In this document: piece after piece, positions 12,233 through 12,360 of the stretch
How positions within the stretch are numbered: the stretch's first letter is position 1
Layout: the number at the start of each line of letters is the position of its first letter
NCBI GenBank assembly: GCA_902495155.1
Contig: CABUWD010000062.1
Span: 1 to 12,360 of the forward strand
Length of the DNA stretch: 12,360 nucleotides
From: an uncultured Collinsella sp.
Lineage (GTDB): Bacteria; Actinomycetota; Coriobacteriia; Coriobacteriales; Coriobacteriaceae
Direction of reading: 5' to 3'
Made by a program: the position numbers and the translations under genes
Notes under the pieces: model-generated
Databases searched by the model: none
Told to the model about the DNA's origin: nothing
Seen by the model: the letters and a program-made list of their open reading frames with translations, nothing else

Positions 12233-12360
12233 ATGGAACAACACCAGCATTATCAGAGCCTGCAAGACCAGGCATACAACGCATTGCGCTCCAAGATCAT
12301 CTATGCTGAGCTCAAGCCCGGCACGCGCCTTTCGGCGATTGGTCTGGAAAAGGAGACGGG
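12233..12360 (+). CDS. GntR-family transcriptional regulator, N-terminus (cut by window edge)
   Basis: The first 42 codons read MEQHQHYQSLQDQAYNALRS, then KIIYAELKPGTRLSAIGLEKETG. The pattern AYxxLRxxI...LxPGxxLs...L is the start of the GntR winged-helix DNA-binding domain. The effector domain and class are outside the window. GAGGG about 4 nt before the ATG is the likely ribosome binding site. GATAGT preceded by TGC (12178-12186) is a weak extended -10. The gene is not the missing half of the remnant at 10121-10360: it is on the other strand and starts intact. Confidence 0.88.
   Translation, partial: MEQHQHYQSLQDQAYNALRSKIIYAELKPGTRLSAIGLEKET

Noticed and set aside
10121..12360. One GntR gene split by insertion, with its C-terminus at 10121-10360 and its N-terminus at 12233
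   Set aside because: The two parts are on opposite strands and face away from each other, so a simple insertion cannot explain them.

Overview
The window looks like chromosome from a high-GC Gram-positive gut actinobacterium. A Collinsella-like member of the Coriobacteriia is my best guess. That rests on codon and GC style, the gene content (kdpFABC, a multidomain flavin/FeS enoate-reductase-type enzyme, a host-glycan uronate pair) and many inverted repeats between genes. No rRNA or taxonomic marker is present, so the assignment is inference.

Left part (1-6125): a high-affinity K+ uptake locus. The sensor kinase gene kdpD runs leftward and is cut by the window edge. A 244-bp divergent regulatory region separates it from the rightward operon kdpF-kdpA-kdpB-kdpC, which has gaps of 3, 15 and 12 bp. 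Two 11-bp direct repeats (1266-1287) lie between the candidate -10 boxes of the two promoters and are a good candidate operator for KdpE. A large hairpin with a T-run ends the operon.

Middle (6126-8306): a single gene for a 649-residue enzyme of the old-yellow-enzyme/FeS/FAD family (2,4-dienoyl-CoA reductase, BaiCD/BaiH and trimethylamine dehydrogenase type). It converges on the next operon, with a strong hairpin terminator between them.

Right of that (8307-10360, minus strand): a dhuD-dhuI pair (SDR reductase and RpiB-fold isomerase). By family it processes the 4-deoxy-5-keto uronic acid released by unsaturated glucuronyl hydrolases from host glycosaminoglycans, giving 2-keto-3-deoxygluconate. 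A near-perfect long palindrome lies between the two genes. LacI-type palindromes sit upstream of dhuD, and the C-terminal remnant of a GntR/FCD regulator lies further upstream.

Far right (10361-12360): a repeat-rich accessory stretch. It holds an array of imperfect palindromes, an orphan AAA+ ATPase with a probable C-terminal winged helix, nine 10-bp tandem repeats directly upstream of that gene, a roughly 160-bp inverted-repeat element that could fold into a branched RNA, a minus-strand terminator-like hairpin, and the first 42 codons of a GntR-family regulator running off the edge. The most unusual material is here: an ATPase bracketed by two different repeat arrays, and the 160-bp element. 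I see no convincing complete new multi-gene system.
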